Positions 1 through 6,522 of a DNA stretch of 11,074 nt are shown one piece after another. Source of the DNA: CAZEER01 sp964511215 (GTDB lineage Bacteria; Fidelibacterota; Marinisomatia; Marinisomatales; UBA1611); NCBI GenBank assembly GCA_964511215.1, contig CAZEER010000070.1, positions 1 to 11,074 on the forward strand, read 5' to 3'. The notes beneath the pieces are model-generated. The model did no database searches, was not told the DNA's origin, and saw only the letters and a program-made list of their open reading frames with translations. Within the stretch, counting starts at the first letter, position 1, and the number at the start of each line of letters is the position of its first letter. The position numbers and the translations under genes are program-made.

Positions 1-873
1 ATAATATCCACACCAAGACCCTTTCACAATGAGTATAAAACTATTCAGGAAAATGCGATCTCGAGTTGGATAAATATTAGAGGTGAAAAAGAAATAATTT
101 TATTTGATAAAAGTAGCTTTGATGATGAAAGTATGAAATACTATCATAATGTTTTTATTGATGATATAAGGAAAAATAAATTTGGTACGCCTCTCGTTTC
201 AAGTATGATTGAGAAAGGGCAGAAAATTGGAAATGGGGATGTATTTTGTTTTATTAATTGCGATATTATTCTACCAGTAAATTTTATTGAAGTAATAAAA
301 TCATGCAATGATAAGTATGAAAAGTTTTTAATGGTGGGGCACCGGCATGATTTAGAATTAAATAAACCAATAGATTTCTCAAAAATAAATGAAGTGGAAG
401 CGTTCTGGGAATACGCAAAAACTAATGGAGAAAAACACGGACCCTGGGGAATAGATTATTTTGTTTTTAATAAAGGTGTGTATAATTCAATCCCTGATTT
501 TGCAATTGGTCGTTTTATGTATGATAATTGGTTGATTTGGAAGGCAAGAAGAAATAGGGTCCCAGTCATTGATGCATCTAATGATATAATGGTGGTACAT
601 CAGAACCATGACTATAATACAAAAAATTTTTCAGGAGAAATGTCAGTCAGGAAAAGTGATGAGGCAAAAGAAAATAAACGATTATTTGGGGATGCTTGGA
701 ATTTTGGTATTCAAGATTCAACTCTTAAAATTATTGATGGTAAAGTCTTTGAAAAAGCAAGTAGTGAAGAAAAAAAATGGTTTTTATTCAGGTTACGAAA
801 AGTTTATCCTGAATATTCATTTTTTATGAAAATCTATTATAAGATTACTCGATTATTTTTTAAAAAATATTGA
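1..873 (+). CDS. GT-A-fold glycosyltransferase-like protein, 5' partial
   Basis: The reading frame is open from base 1, so the gene begins before the window; the ATG at 133 is internal, because the 44 codons before it encode family-like sequence (a STPRPF start, an AISSW segment, then EIILFD). What follows fits a GT-A nucleotide-sugar transferase fold: FGTPLVSSM near 181-210, a hydrophobic strand ending in NCD (Asp codon 262-264) at the place of a DxD metal/sugar-nucleotide motif, VGHRHD at 334-351, then WGIDYFVF, a DNW motif and HQNHDY near 598-615. I recognise this layout from predicted glycosyltransferases of polysaccharide clusters, but donor and acceptor cannot be read from it. The C-terminus is basic and hydrophobic, suggesting membrane association. 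The O-acyltransferase gene downstream supports a role in making an extracellular glycan. The family call is from memory of motifs and is moderately sure. Confidence 0.62.
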   Translation: MISTPRPFHNEYKTIQENAISSWINIRGEKEIILFDKSSFDDESMKYYHNVFIDDIRKNKFGTPLVSSMIEKGQKIGNGDVFCFINCDIILPVNFIEVIKSCNDKYEKFLMVGHRHDLELNKPIDFSKINEVEAFWEYAKTNGEKHGPWGIDYFVFNKGVYNSIPDFAIGRFMYDNWLIWKARRNRVPVIDASNDIMVVHQNHDYNTKNFSGEMSVRKSDEAKENKRLFGDAWNFGIQDSTLKIIDGKVFEKASSEEKKWFLFRLRKVYPEYSFFMKIYYKITRLFFKKY

Positions 874-961
874 GAGAATTTGGTTTTTTAGGTCAACTAT
901 TATCATTTTTTTAAATTTCTATTTTTCTAAAAATGAAACAATATATTTTTTAAAATAAATA

Positions 962-2392
962 ATGTTATTTAACTCTCTAGAGTATCTGGTATTTTTACCT
1001 GCGTTATTTTTTTTATACTGGTTTGTATGCAAAAATTATTTAAGATATCAAAATATATTGGTTCTTATCGCGAGTTATTTATTTTATGGCTGGTGGGATT
1101 GGCGTTTTTTATCTTTGATTTTTCTTTCAACACTAGTTGATTATTCTATTGGTTTAAAAATTGATGGTTCGAGTGATAGTAAAAAAAGAAAATCTTATCT
1201 CTGGGTAAGTATAGCATTTAATTTAGGGCTGCTAGGGTTTTTCAAATATTATAATTTTTTTGTTGATTCATGGATAGATTTATTATCAATAGTTGGTTAC
1301 CGCTCACAATCTCCGTGGATATTAAATGTTGTTTTGCCTGTTGGTATATCATTTTACACATTTCAAACCATGTCCTATTCACTGGATATTTATTATAAAA
1401 AATTAAAACCTACTAGAGATTTTATTTCTTTTGCAGCATTTGTAAGTTTTTTTCCACAATTAGTTGCGGGGCCTATAGAGCGTGCTTCTAATATACTTCC
1501 GCAAATGCTCTCTAAAAGAGTATTCAAATATGAGCAAGCTACTGATGGATTACGGCTTATTCTTTGGGGAATGTTTAAAAAGATTGTTATTGCGGATTCA
1601 CTTGGATGGCGAGTGGATTATTGTTTTAATAACTTTGAGTTATTGGATGGAGGAACTCTTTTACTTGGGCTAGTTTATTTTTCTGTCCAAATATATTGTG
1701 ATTTTAGTGGGTATTCTGATATAGCTATTGGAACTGCAAAACTTTTTGGTTTTGAGCTAATGTCAAATTTTAAGTTTCCCTATTTTTCTAGAGATATGGG
1801 TGAATTCTGGAGGAGGTGGCATATATCTTTATCTAGTTGGTTTAGAGATTACCTGTATATCCCGCTTGGTGGATCGAAAAATGGTACCTTGATTGCAATG
1901 AGGAATATATTTATTATTTTTATTGCAAGTGGCTTCTGGCACGGAGCAAACTGGACATTTATTGCTTGGGGATTATGTCATGCGATTCTATATATCCCAA
2001 TTTTTTTAAGTGGTAAAAATCATAAATACAAAACTGATATAGTAGCAGAGAATAATTGGCTGCCATCCTTAAAAGAAATATGGCAAATGGGAGTAACATT
2101 TATGTTATGGTCATTGGCTTTTGCATTTTTTAGAAGTCAAACTATTGCGGATAGTTTTAATTATTTATACCTCATAGTATCAAAATTTTCAATACCATTA
2201 GATAATAGATCTGGGACCATATTTTTAATTGTAATATTTGTTTTTGAATGGAGTATGAGGAAAGATGAACGAAAGCCTTTGAATTTTAGATCTGGGTATT
2301 TGCGTTTGCTAGTAAATCTAGTCCTTTTTTATTTTATTTTTGCTCATTTCAAATTAATCCAATTGACTGAATTCATTTATTTTCAATTTTAA
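962..2392 (+). CDS. AlgI-like MBOAT family O-acyltransferase
   Basis: A 476-residue polytopic inner-membrane protein, the usual AlgI/DltB-like length. Hydrophobic spans run through the whole chain from the N-terminal SLEYLVFLPALFFLYW segment. Hallmarks in order are PVGISFYTFQTMSY, FFPQLVAGPIERA, YCDFSGYSDIAIG, FWRRWHISLSSWFRDY with His287, IPLGGS, and SGFWHGANWTFIAWG with His327. The two histidines match the conserved MBOAT pair, the second being the accepted active-site residue. Known relatives pass an acetyl or other acyl group from a cytoplasmic donor across the membrane to a polysaccharide. The adjoining glycosyltransferase and SGNH-like gene suggest acylation of a cell-surface or exported glycan; the substrate is not known. 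The ATG at 962 is chosen because the chain then starts like the family (MLFNSLEYLVFLP); no clear Shine-Dalgarno sequence is visible in the 88-nt gap upstream, which is AT-only in character. Confidence 0.93.
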   Translation: MLFNSLEYLVFLPALFFLYWFVCKNYLRYQNILVLIASYLFYGWWDWRFLSLIFLSTLVDYSIGLKIDGSSDSKKRKSYLWVSIAFNLGLLGFFKYYNFFVDSWIDLLSIVGYRSQSPWILNVVLPVGISFYTFQTMSYSLDIYYKKLKPTRDFISFAAFVSFFPQLVAGPIERASNILPQMLSKRVFKYEQATDGLRLILWGMFKKIVIADSLGWRVDYCFNNFELLDGGTLLLGLVYFSVQIYCDFSGYSDIAIGTAKLFGFELMSNFKFPYFSRDMGEFWRRWHISLSSWFRDYLYIPLGGSKNGTLIAMRNIFIIFIASGFWHGANWTFIAWGLCHAILYIPIFLSGKNHKYKTDIVAENNWLPSLKEIWQMGVTFMLWSLAFAFFRSQTIADSFNYLYLIVSKFSIPLDNRSGTIFLIVIFVFEWSMRKDERKPLNFRSGYLRLLVNLVLFYFIFAHFKLIQLTEFIYFQF

Positions 2393-2394
2393 TA

Positions 2395-3402
2395 ATGAAA
2401 AATTTTATCAAAAAAACTAGTTTGTTTCTAATCGGATTTATAATAATTATAACTGGAATATTTAGAATAAATAATAATTCTTTTAGAATAAATAGTATTA
2501 AGTACAACGATAGATTATTTTATAAAAAATTTCAATACTTTTCAGATTTTATTCAGCAAAATGATAAAATTAATCTTATCCTTGGTAGCTCGTTAATTGA
2601 AGATTCCTTGATTCCCGATTCGTTAGGTAGGAATTGGTTTTCATTTACGAGTGGTTTTCAAAGCATATATGAATCCTATAAGTTTTTAGATTTTTACAAG
2701 GACAAGTTAGTGATCGATACGATCATAGTTGCTTTGCAACCATTTGATTTTCCAAAATCCCATGTCCAGCATTATAACAATGATGGTCGGTCACTCAATG
2801 GCAATTTTTATATTTTTGGTGAAGATTCAATTACATCACTCAAGAGAGAAAGGAGCAAAAATAGATTTAAAAAAATTATTCAACTAATTAAAGATGAAAA
2901 CTTTTTTGATTCTGATCATATAATCAAAAAATTAACTTACTCAAATAAAAAGCCTTTAGAAGATGTTTGGACAACGCAAGGTTTCTCAGGGAGAATTAAT
3001 GCAGTGCCTGTTGATTTAGATAAGTTGTATTTACAATTTTCTCAAGGGATAAAAATGAAGGGGTCTACTTTTAATCGCCATGTTCGATATTTTGAAAATG
3101 TGGAAATACCACCGAATCTACATTATTTTAATTTGTTTCATTCCTTATCTAAATCAATAAATACAAAAATTATTTATTTATTAACACCTAAATCAAAATA
3201 TTACCACAAAGCATTAGAGGAAAGTAATTACGATAAAACATGGGATATTATTTTAGATAGCTTAAAATCTAAGAATATAGATTTATGGAATTACGAAAAT
3301 TTTAATACAGATTCTTTTGAATTTCACTTTTTTTGGGATGAGACACATATCTCACATGATGGGGCAAAACTATTTACAAAAATAATAAAAACTCGCTTCT
3401 GA
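2395..3402 (+). CDS. SGNH/GDSL-like membrane-anchored protein, MBOAT partner
   Basis: A 335-residue protein starting 2 nt after the MBOAT stop, so almost certainly co-translated with it. An N-terminal hydrophobic segment (about residues 6-24, after KNFIKK) looks like an uncleaved anchor that places the rest outside the inner membrane. A strand followed by LGSS (Gly64, Ser66) matches block I of SGNH esterases with Ser66 as the likely nucleophile, and a C-terminal DETH motif (Asp315, His318) followed by a Gly matches block V. The middle is divergent. Proteins of this kind beside MBOAT genes, by analogy with AlgJ/AlgX, are thought to take the acyl group on the outer face and transfer it to, or hydrolyse it from, the polysaccharide. 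Whether this one is a transferase or an esterase cannot be told. Overall similarity to named families is low, so the assignment rests on the two motifs and the context. Confidence 0.72.
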   Translation: MKNFIKKTSLFLIGFIIIITGIFRINNNSFRINSIKYNDRLFYKKFQYFSDFIQQNDKINLILGSSLIEDSLIPDSLGRNWFSFTSGFQSIYESYKFLDFYKDKLVIDTIIVALQPFDFPKSHVQHYNNDGRSLNGNFYIFGEDSITSLKRERSKNRFKKIIQLIKDENFFDSDHIIKKLTYSNKKPLEDVWTTQGFSGRINAVPVDLDKLYLQFSQGIKMKGSTFNRHVRYFENVEIPPNLHYFNLFHSLSKSINTKIIYLLTPKSKYYHKALEESNYDKTWDIILDSLKSKNIDLWNYENFNTDSFEFHFFWDETHISHDGAKLFTKIIKTRF

Positions 3403-3638
3403 GAATTTATACTATATTTATAGTATTGATTTTATACAGTTGCGCTACCAGGAAAAAATCATTCAAAATAGTTGATGTAATTATGGTTGAAGATAGAGAT
3501 GGGAGGGAGCATATTTATAATAGAGAATTAGTTGAAGGAAAAGCAATGTGGTGTGTTTCTCACGAACAATATGAGAGAATAGAAGTTAAAAGATTACACA
3601 ATCAGTCTAATTTAATCAAAGCACATGCCAATGATTAA
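3399..3638 (+). CDS. small predicted lipoprotein, likely CTG start
   Basis: A 79-residue protein if started at CTG 3399. A simple ORF call beginning at TTG 3426 leaves only five residues before the cysteine, too few for a signal peptide. Reading upstream in frame gives RIYTIFIVLILYSC, a compact lipoprotein signal with lipobox LYSC and Cys15 (codon 3441-3443). The CTG overlaps the TGA stop of the SGNH gene as CTGA, the same geometry as the common ATGA coupling overlap, which makes it the best start; ATT at 3405 is the alternative. The mature part is short, charged and without a family I recognise (EDRDGREHIYNRELVEGKAMWC). Ala at +2 would send it to the outer membrane by the usual rule. It may belong to the glycan-acylation operon, but its role is unknown. 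Confidence 0.6.
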   Translation: MRIYTIFIVLILYSCATRKKSFKIVDVIMVEDRDGREHIYNRELVEGKAMWCVSHEQYERIEVKRLHNQSNLIKAHAND

Positions 3639-3898
3639 TTATTATAATATCCCGATACTATTAAAGAAATTATTTTGAAGACGATTATCGCCGTGAGTGT
3701 ACTAGTATATTACCAATTCTTTGATAGTTTACATTACTTATTTGCATTATAATATAGTTGGTGCAATTAAGTTATAATTGCTTATAATATCCAACGTGGG
3801 AATCTTGGGATAAATAAAATCTATAGTATATCTATAATAATAAAATATTATTCCAAATAATTATCAAGATAAAAAATTTAAATACTAGTCAAAAAACA
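3639..3898 (+). promoter_or_regulatory. AT-rich upstream region with repeated TATAAT boxes and inverted repeats
   Basis: Non-coding 260 nt before the coiled-coil lipoprotein gene. It contains four exact TATAAT hexamers (3643-3648, 3748-3753, 3773-3778, 3783-3788), and the 11-mer TTATAATATCC occurs twice (3642-3652 and 3782-3792). A perfect 7-bp inverted repeat GCAATTA/TAATTGC with a 5-nt centre lies at 3763-3781 and overlaps the third TATAAT box; another, AATAATA/TATTATT, lies at 3836-3852. No -35 element stands at 16-18 nt from any box, so I cannot name the promoter. The layout would allow an operator overlapping a -10 element, but such words are common by chance in AT-rich DNA. The gene's own Shine-Dalgarno is not evident. 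No terminator for the upstream operon was found here. Confidence 0.3.
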
Positions 3899-4988
3899 AT
3901 GAAAAAAATAATAATTATTCTGGGTTTGTTATTGGTAGTGAATTGCTCAAATAGTAAAACAGCGAAAGATCCTGAGCAACCAACTGCAGAGGAAAAAAGG
4001 TTAGCAGAAGAAAAGGCAGCCGCAGAAGCTGCAGAGGAAAAAAGGTTAGCAGAAGANNNNNNNNNNNNNNNNNNNNNNNNNNNNNNNNNNNNNNNNNNNN
4101 NNNNNNNNNNNNNNNNNNNNNNNNNNNNNNNNNNNNNNNNNNNNNNNNNNNNNNNNAGAAGCTGCAGAGGAAAAAAGGTTAGCAGAAGAAAAGGCAGCCG
4201 CAGAAGCTGCAAAGGCAAAAAATATAGCCAGAGAAAAGGCGGCAGCAAAAGCAAAAAGGCTAGCTGAAGAAAGGGCAGCCGCAGAAGCTGCAGAGGCTTT
4301 GAGACTAGCAGAAGAAAAGGCAGCCGCAGAAGCTGCAGAGGAAAAAAGGTTAGCAGAAGAAAAGGCAGCCGCAGAAGCTGCAGAGGCTTTGAGACTAGCA
4401 GAAGAAAAGGCAGCCGCAGAAGCTGCAGAGGCAAAAAGATTAGCTGAAGAATGGTTGGCAAAAACAGAGAAACTTGCTAAACAGGATTTATCAAGAGAGG
4501 AGGGGGAGTATAAGGATGGCGAAAAAGTCGGGATATGGGTTTATTACAATGAGAAGGGCATTAAAGAAAAAGAAGTGAATTATGATCAGGGGAACGATGA
4601 TGTTTTATATACTTACTTTAATGAAAAAGGAAATAAAGAGAAAGAAGGGAAAATGGTAGATGGAAAAGAAGAGGGCATTTGGACTACATATGATGATAAG
4701 GGAAAGAAGGAAAAAGAAATAACCTTTAAGGATGGAAAAGAAGATGGATTATATTCTTTGTGGTATGATAATGGTATAAAAAAAGCAGAAGGACCCAATA
4801 AAGGTAAAACGAGAGTCGGTACTTGGACATGGTGGTATGAAAGTGGTGAAAAATGGAAAGAGGGCCTCTATGCTGATGATGGAAAACGGAAAGGGATATG
4901 GAAAGTTTGGAAAAAAGATGGAGATCTTTGGGAAGAAAATTTTTATACTGATAGTGGTGATTTTATAAAAAGAGAAAAATATGATTAA
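3899..4988 (+). CDS. lipoprotein with coiled-coil repeat stalk and MORN_2 repeats, interrupted by assembly gap
   Basis: One gene split by a 100-N gap. The 5' part (frame of 3899) has a lipoprotein signal ending in VVNC (Cys16; Asn at -1 is slightly unusual) with Ser at +2, then a short linker and repeats of a 15-residue Ala/Glu/Lys unit (EEKRLAEEKAAAEAA). The 3' part continues the same repeats in the next frame from 4158, then about six MORN_2-like repeats from roughly 4500 to 4960, each of the form GxW..Y...G....E, ending KREKYD. The frame change is explained by the arbitrary N count, not necessarily by mutation. Known MORN_2 repeats form beta-hairpin arrays in bacterial surface or secreted proteins; the Ala/Glu/Lys stalk should be a long helix or coiled coil like TolA's. 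Inferred picture: an outer-membrane lipoprotein that holds a MORN_2 domain away from the membrane. The partner and process are unknown. Two separate ORFs (ending 4267 and starting 4299) would be wrong calls. Confidence 0.8.
3989..4460 (+). repeat. 45-nt tandem repeat array coding 15-residue coiled-coil units
   Basis: Units start at 3989, 4034 (runs into the gap), 4167, 4293, 4338, 4383 and 4428 (partial). The stretch 4212-4292 is a diverged pair that has lost three codons in total (KAKNIAREKAAAKA plus KRLAEERAAAEAA). Unit types alternate between EEK- and EAL-starting forms, and 4293-4337 and 4383-4427 look identical, which points to recent duplication of a 90-nt double unit. Near-identical DNA, not just protein, indicates ongoing slippage or recombination; the copy number probably varies between strains and explains the broken assembly. 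Confidence 0.9.
4057..4156. other. 100-N scaffold gap inside the repeat array
   Basis: Exactly 100 Ns, a conventional placeholder length. The last 33 bases before the gap (4024-4056) are identical to the first 33 after it (4157-4189). Keeping the lipoprotein frame needs a true gap length divisible by 3, which 100 is not; filling in the repeat pattern gives 12 nt plus any multiple of 45, including -33, meaning a direct overlap of the two contig ends. Confidence 0.97.
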
Positions 4989-5092
4989 TTACTTTTTTCT
5001 ATTGTGAGATTTATGATATGTGATAACTAGATTAGTAATAATCTTCAATTTTTAGCTTATATGATTTTTTTGATGTTATGTAGATATATAAT

Positions 5093-5443
5093 ATGAAAAC
5101 AAAAATGATTTTGGTATTAATGATCTCGGGATCTCTTTATAGCCAAATAGAAAAAGATCAGCTTGTAATAGAAGAAAAAAGTGTATTTTGGAAAGATGGG
5201 AAAGATAGACTAATTCTTGAAGATGGGAATCTCTATTACGGTGAATATATCAAACGATCAGGCAAGGAGATTACCTTTTTAAGAGAATATAAAGATACCC
5301 CGGATATTTATTTAGTGTCTGGTATAAAACTTCTTGTTTTAGCCAATGGCAAGACCATAGTCCGTGATAGAAAAACATATCGTTTTTTTTGTTTTATAAT
5401 ACTACCTTTTATTTTTTATTATTTTTCATTTCCTCTAAATTAA
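5093..5443 (+). CDS. small exported protein of unknown function
   Basis: A 116-residue protein. It opens with a signal peptide (KTKMILVLMISGSLYSQ, probable cleavage around Ser17/Gln18, no lipobox Cys). The central part has short beta-strand-like stretches around two turns, DGNLYYGEY and KEITFLREY, then a hydrophobic strand IKLLVLANGKTIV; this resembles small beta-barrel or SH3-like modules in pattern only. The C-terminus (about residues 97-116) is strongly hydrophobic after a basic DRKTYR, so it may be a membrane anchor. I do not recognise a family. It lies 104 nt after the coiled-coil lipoprotein and its TAA stop directly abuts the TTG start of the phosphatase gene, so those two are probably coupled. 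A TATAAT at 5087-5092 touches the ATG and is too close to be its promoter; no Shine-Dalgarno sequence is seen. Confidence 0.7.
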   Translation: MKTKMILVLMISGSLYSQIEKDQLVIEEKSVFWKDGKDRLILEDGNLYYGEYIKRSGKEITFLREYKDTPDIYLVSGIKLLVLANGKTIVRDRKTYRFFCFIILPFIFYYFSFPLN

Positions 5444-6097
5444 TTGAAGATAAAATTAATAGTCTTTGATCTAGATGGAACCCTTATGGATTCATTAGAG
5501 GAAATAAAATATGTATTTAATGAAGTATTACACAAAGAGGGTCTTCCTATAAAAACAAAAGCTTTTTACAAAAAGAATATTGGGCACGGTATCAAATTTT
5601 TACTTAGAAAATGTATGCCTAAGAATTATTCTGGGGATTTTAATAATTTATTAATGGCTATTGAAAAGTCCTATGAAATGAATCTAAATAGTTATAACAA
5701 AGTATTTGATGATATCTATAAGGTTCTAGATGTGATGGTAGAGCAAAAATTAAAAATTGCAGTTATTACAAATAAATTACATGGATTAGCTCTTAAATGC
5801 ATCGAGATGCATTTTGATAGTTATAATATAGAAGTAATTGGTGCGGGGAATATTTTTCCTAAAAAGCCAAAACCAGATTCAACCATATCTATGATGGAAT
5901 TTTTCAACTTTAAGAATACAGAAACACTTTTCATTGGTGATTCAGAAGTAGATGTTAATACTGCAAAGAATGCAGATATAAAATCGGTAGGTGCATTATG
6001 GGGATATGGATCTATTGGTGAATTAAAATCTGCAGGAGCCGATTATATAGTTGAAAATCCAATGGATATTTTAGGAATTGAATTATTTAATCTGTAA
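5444..6097 (+). CDS. HAD-superfamily phosphatase, phosphoglycolate phosphatase-like
   Basis: A 217-residue cytoplasmic hydrolase. All four HAD motifs are present: DLDGT (nucleophile Asp9, acid Asp11), Thr109 in VITNK, Lys141 in a KKPKPD segment, and GDSEVD with Asp166 and Asp170 for magnesium. The helical insertion between motifs I and II (about residues 15-80) gives the cap of the Gph/PGMB-like subgroup, whose members commonly dephosphorylate 2-phosphoglycolate, sugar phosphates or pyrophosphate; the exact substrate cannot be read from sequence. The TTG at 5444 is chosen because it puts motif I at the usual distance from the N-terminus (KIKLIVFDLDG), and no ATG is available. It follows the upstream stop codon with no spacer, implying translational coupling, though no functional link to that exported protein is apparent. 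Confidence 0.9.
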   Translation: MKIKLIVFDLDGTLMDSLEEIKYVFNEVLHKEGLPIKTKAFYKKNIGHGIKFLLRKCMPKNYSGDFNNLLMAIEKSYEMNLNSYNKVFDDIYKVLDVMVEQKLKIAVITNKLHGLALKCIEMHFDSYNIEVIGAGNIFPKKPKPDSTISMMEFFNFKNTETLFIGDSEVDVNTAKNADIKSVGALWGYGSIGELKSAGADYIVENPMDILGIELFNL

Positions 6098-6285
6098 ACG
6101 TTTTATAGTTTGGGCATAGATAAAGATTTAAATTGTGTGATTTTATCAAAGGCGTTCACCTTTTTGTTATTATATATTCTATAATTAAAATTTTCAGCTA
6201 TTATGGGTTTAATATTCTATCTACTTTATATAGAATCGTATTTTAAATTTCTAACTTAACTTTAATAGTTTTATTAAATTAGAGA
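6098..6285. other. AT-rich intergenic stretch after the phosphatase gene
   Basis: First part of a 425-nt region between the phosphatase and the YfiM-like gene. It holds the weak terminator-like hairpin listed separately, a TATAAT at 6180-6185 without a well-placed -35 element, and a 7-bp inverted repeat ATTCTAT/ATAGAAT at 6214-6236. No tRNA-like or other structured RNA could be recognised. It probably contains the promoter for the genes to the right, because the hairpin and the length of the gap suggest a transcription boundary. Confidence 0.4.
6148..6170 (+). terminator. weak intrinsic-terminator-like hairpin after the phosphatase gene
   Basis: AAAGG (6148-6152) pairs with CCTTT (6159-6163) around a 6-nt loop, and the descending arm runs into a T-rich tail. 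It begins 50 nt after the phosphatase stop. With only five base pairs it is a marginal terminator, and it may be fortuitous. Confidence 0.33.
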
Positions 6286-6399
6286 ATGGACAGTCTTAAA
6301 AAACTTATTGAAAATAACCCGGGACTATTCAGAATTGTTGCTTTTGTCCTTGGCCCTTTAATTGGCTTTCTTTTTTATTATTTTTTCATAGCAGGATAA
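6286..6399 (+). CDS. 37-residue single-span membrane protein
   Basis: An ATG-started ORF of 37 codons. The first 16 residues (MDSLKKLIENNPGLFR) are polar and could form a cytoplasmic amphipathic helix; residues 17-36 (IVAFVLGPLIGFLFYYFFIA) form one clean transmembrane helix with Gly and Pro, ending before the stop. The coding look (balanced codons, Lys/Arg before the span, clean start and end) in otherwise AT-only spacer argues for a real gene. Against it, an AGAG lies only 1 nt before the ATG, so there is no proper Shine-Dalgarno site. No family is recognised; small proteins of this form often tune a membrane complex. It is the only gene-like content in 6098-6522. Confidence 0.5.
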   Translation: MDSLKKLIENNPGLFRIVAFVLGPLIGFLFYYFFIAG

Positions 6400-6522
6400 A
6401 TTAGAATTCCCTAAAAATTTATTTCAGGAATAATTTACCTGGTAGGATTTTTTTGATCGTGGGAATCCATAGATTTCCCCAGTTAAATAATTTATTTTAT
6501 ATAAATTTAAGTGGGAGAATAA
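6400..6522. other. leader region of the YfiM-like gene with an imperfect hairpin
   Basis: Non-coding 123 nt. GGGAATC (6461-6467) and GATTTCCC (6472-6479) can pair with one bulged T around a 4-nt loop; the first arm lies in the 10-mer CGTGGGAATC, which also occurs at 3795-3804 before the coiled-coil lipoprotein gene. A T-run at 6448-6454 precedes it. A leader hairpin or an operator are both possible; nothing matches a riboswitch I know. Confidence 0.25.
6513..6517 (+). promoter_or_regulatory. Shine-Dalgarno site deciding the GTG start at 6523
   Basis: GGGAG stands 5 nt before GTG 6523. It is the clearest ribosome-binding site in the window and supports the GTG start of the YfiM-like gene. Confidence 0.7.

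Noticed and set aside
133..873. Complete 246-residue protein starting at ATG 133
   Set aside because: The frame is open back to base 1 and the upstream codons encode sequence typical of the same glycosyltransferase family, so the ATG is internal.
3899..4267. Separate 122-residue protein ending in an Arg/Lys/Gly-rich tail
   Set aside because: The tail is the repeat array read in the wrong frame after the placeholder Ns; the true frame continues to 4988.
3989..4460. CRISPR-like array because of evenly spaced repeats
   Set aside because: The repeats are directly tandem, in frame and coding, with no unique spacers and no cas genes nearby.
3889..4461. Antisense ORF rich in Leu, Pro and Phe across the repeat array
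   Set aside because: It is the reverse complement of the Ala/Glu/Lys repeats; low-complexity repeats stay open in other frames, and it runs through the N gap.
5087..5092. TATAAT just before the ATG at 5093 as a -10 element
   Set aside because: It touches the start codon, so transcription would begin inside the gene.
6214..6236. AT-rich inverted repeat ATTCTAT/ATAGAAT as terminator or operator
   Set aside because: Almost all A/T, no T tract after it, and such palindromes are expected by chance in this composition.
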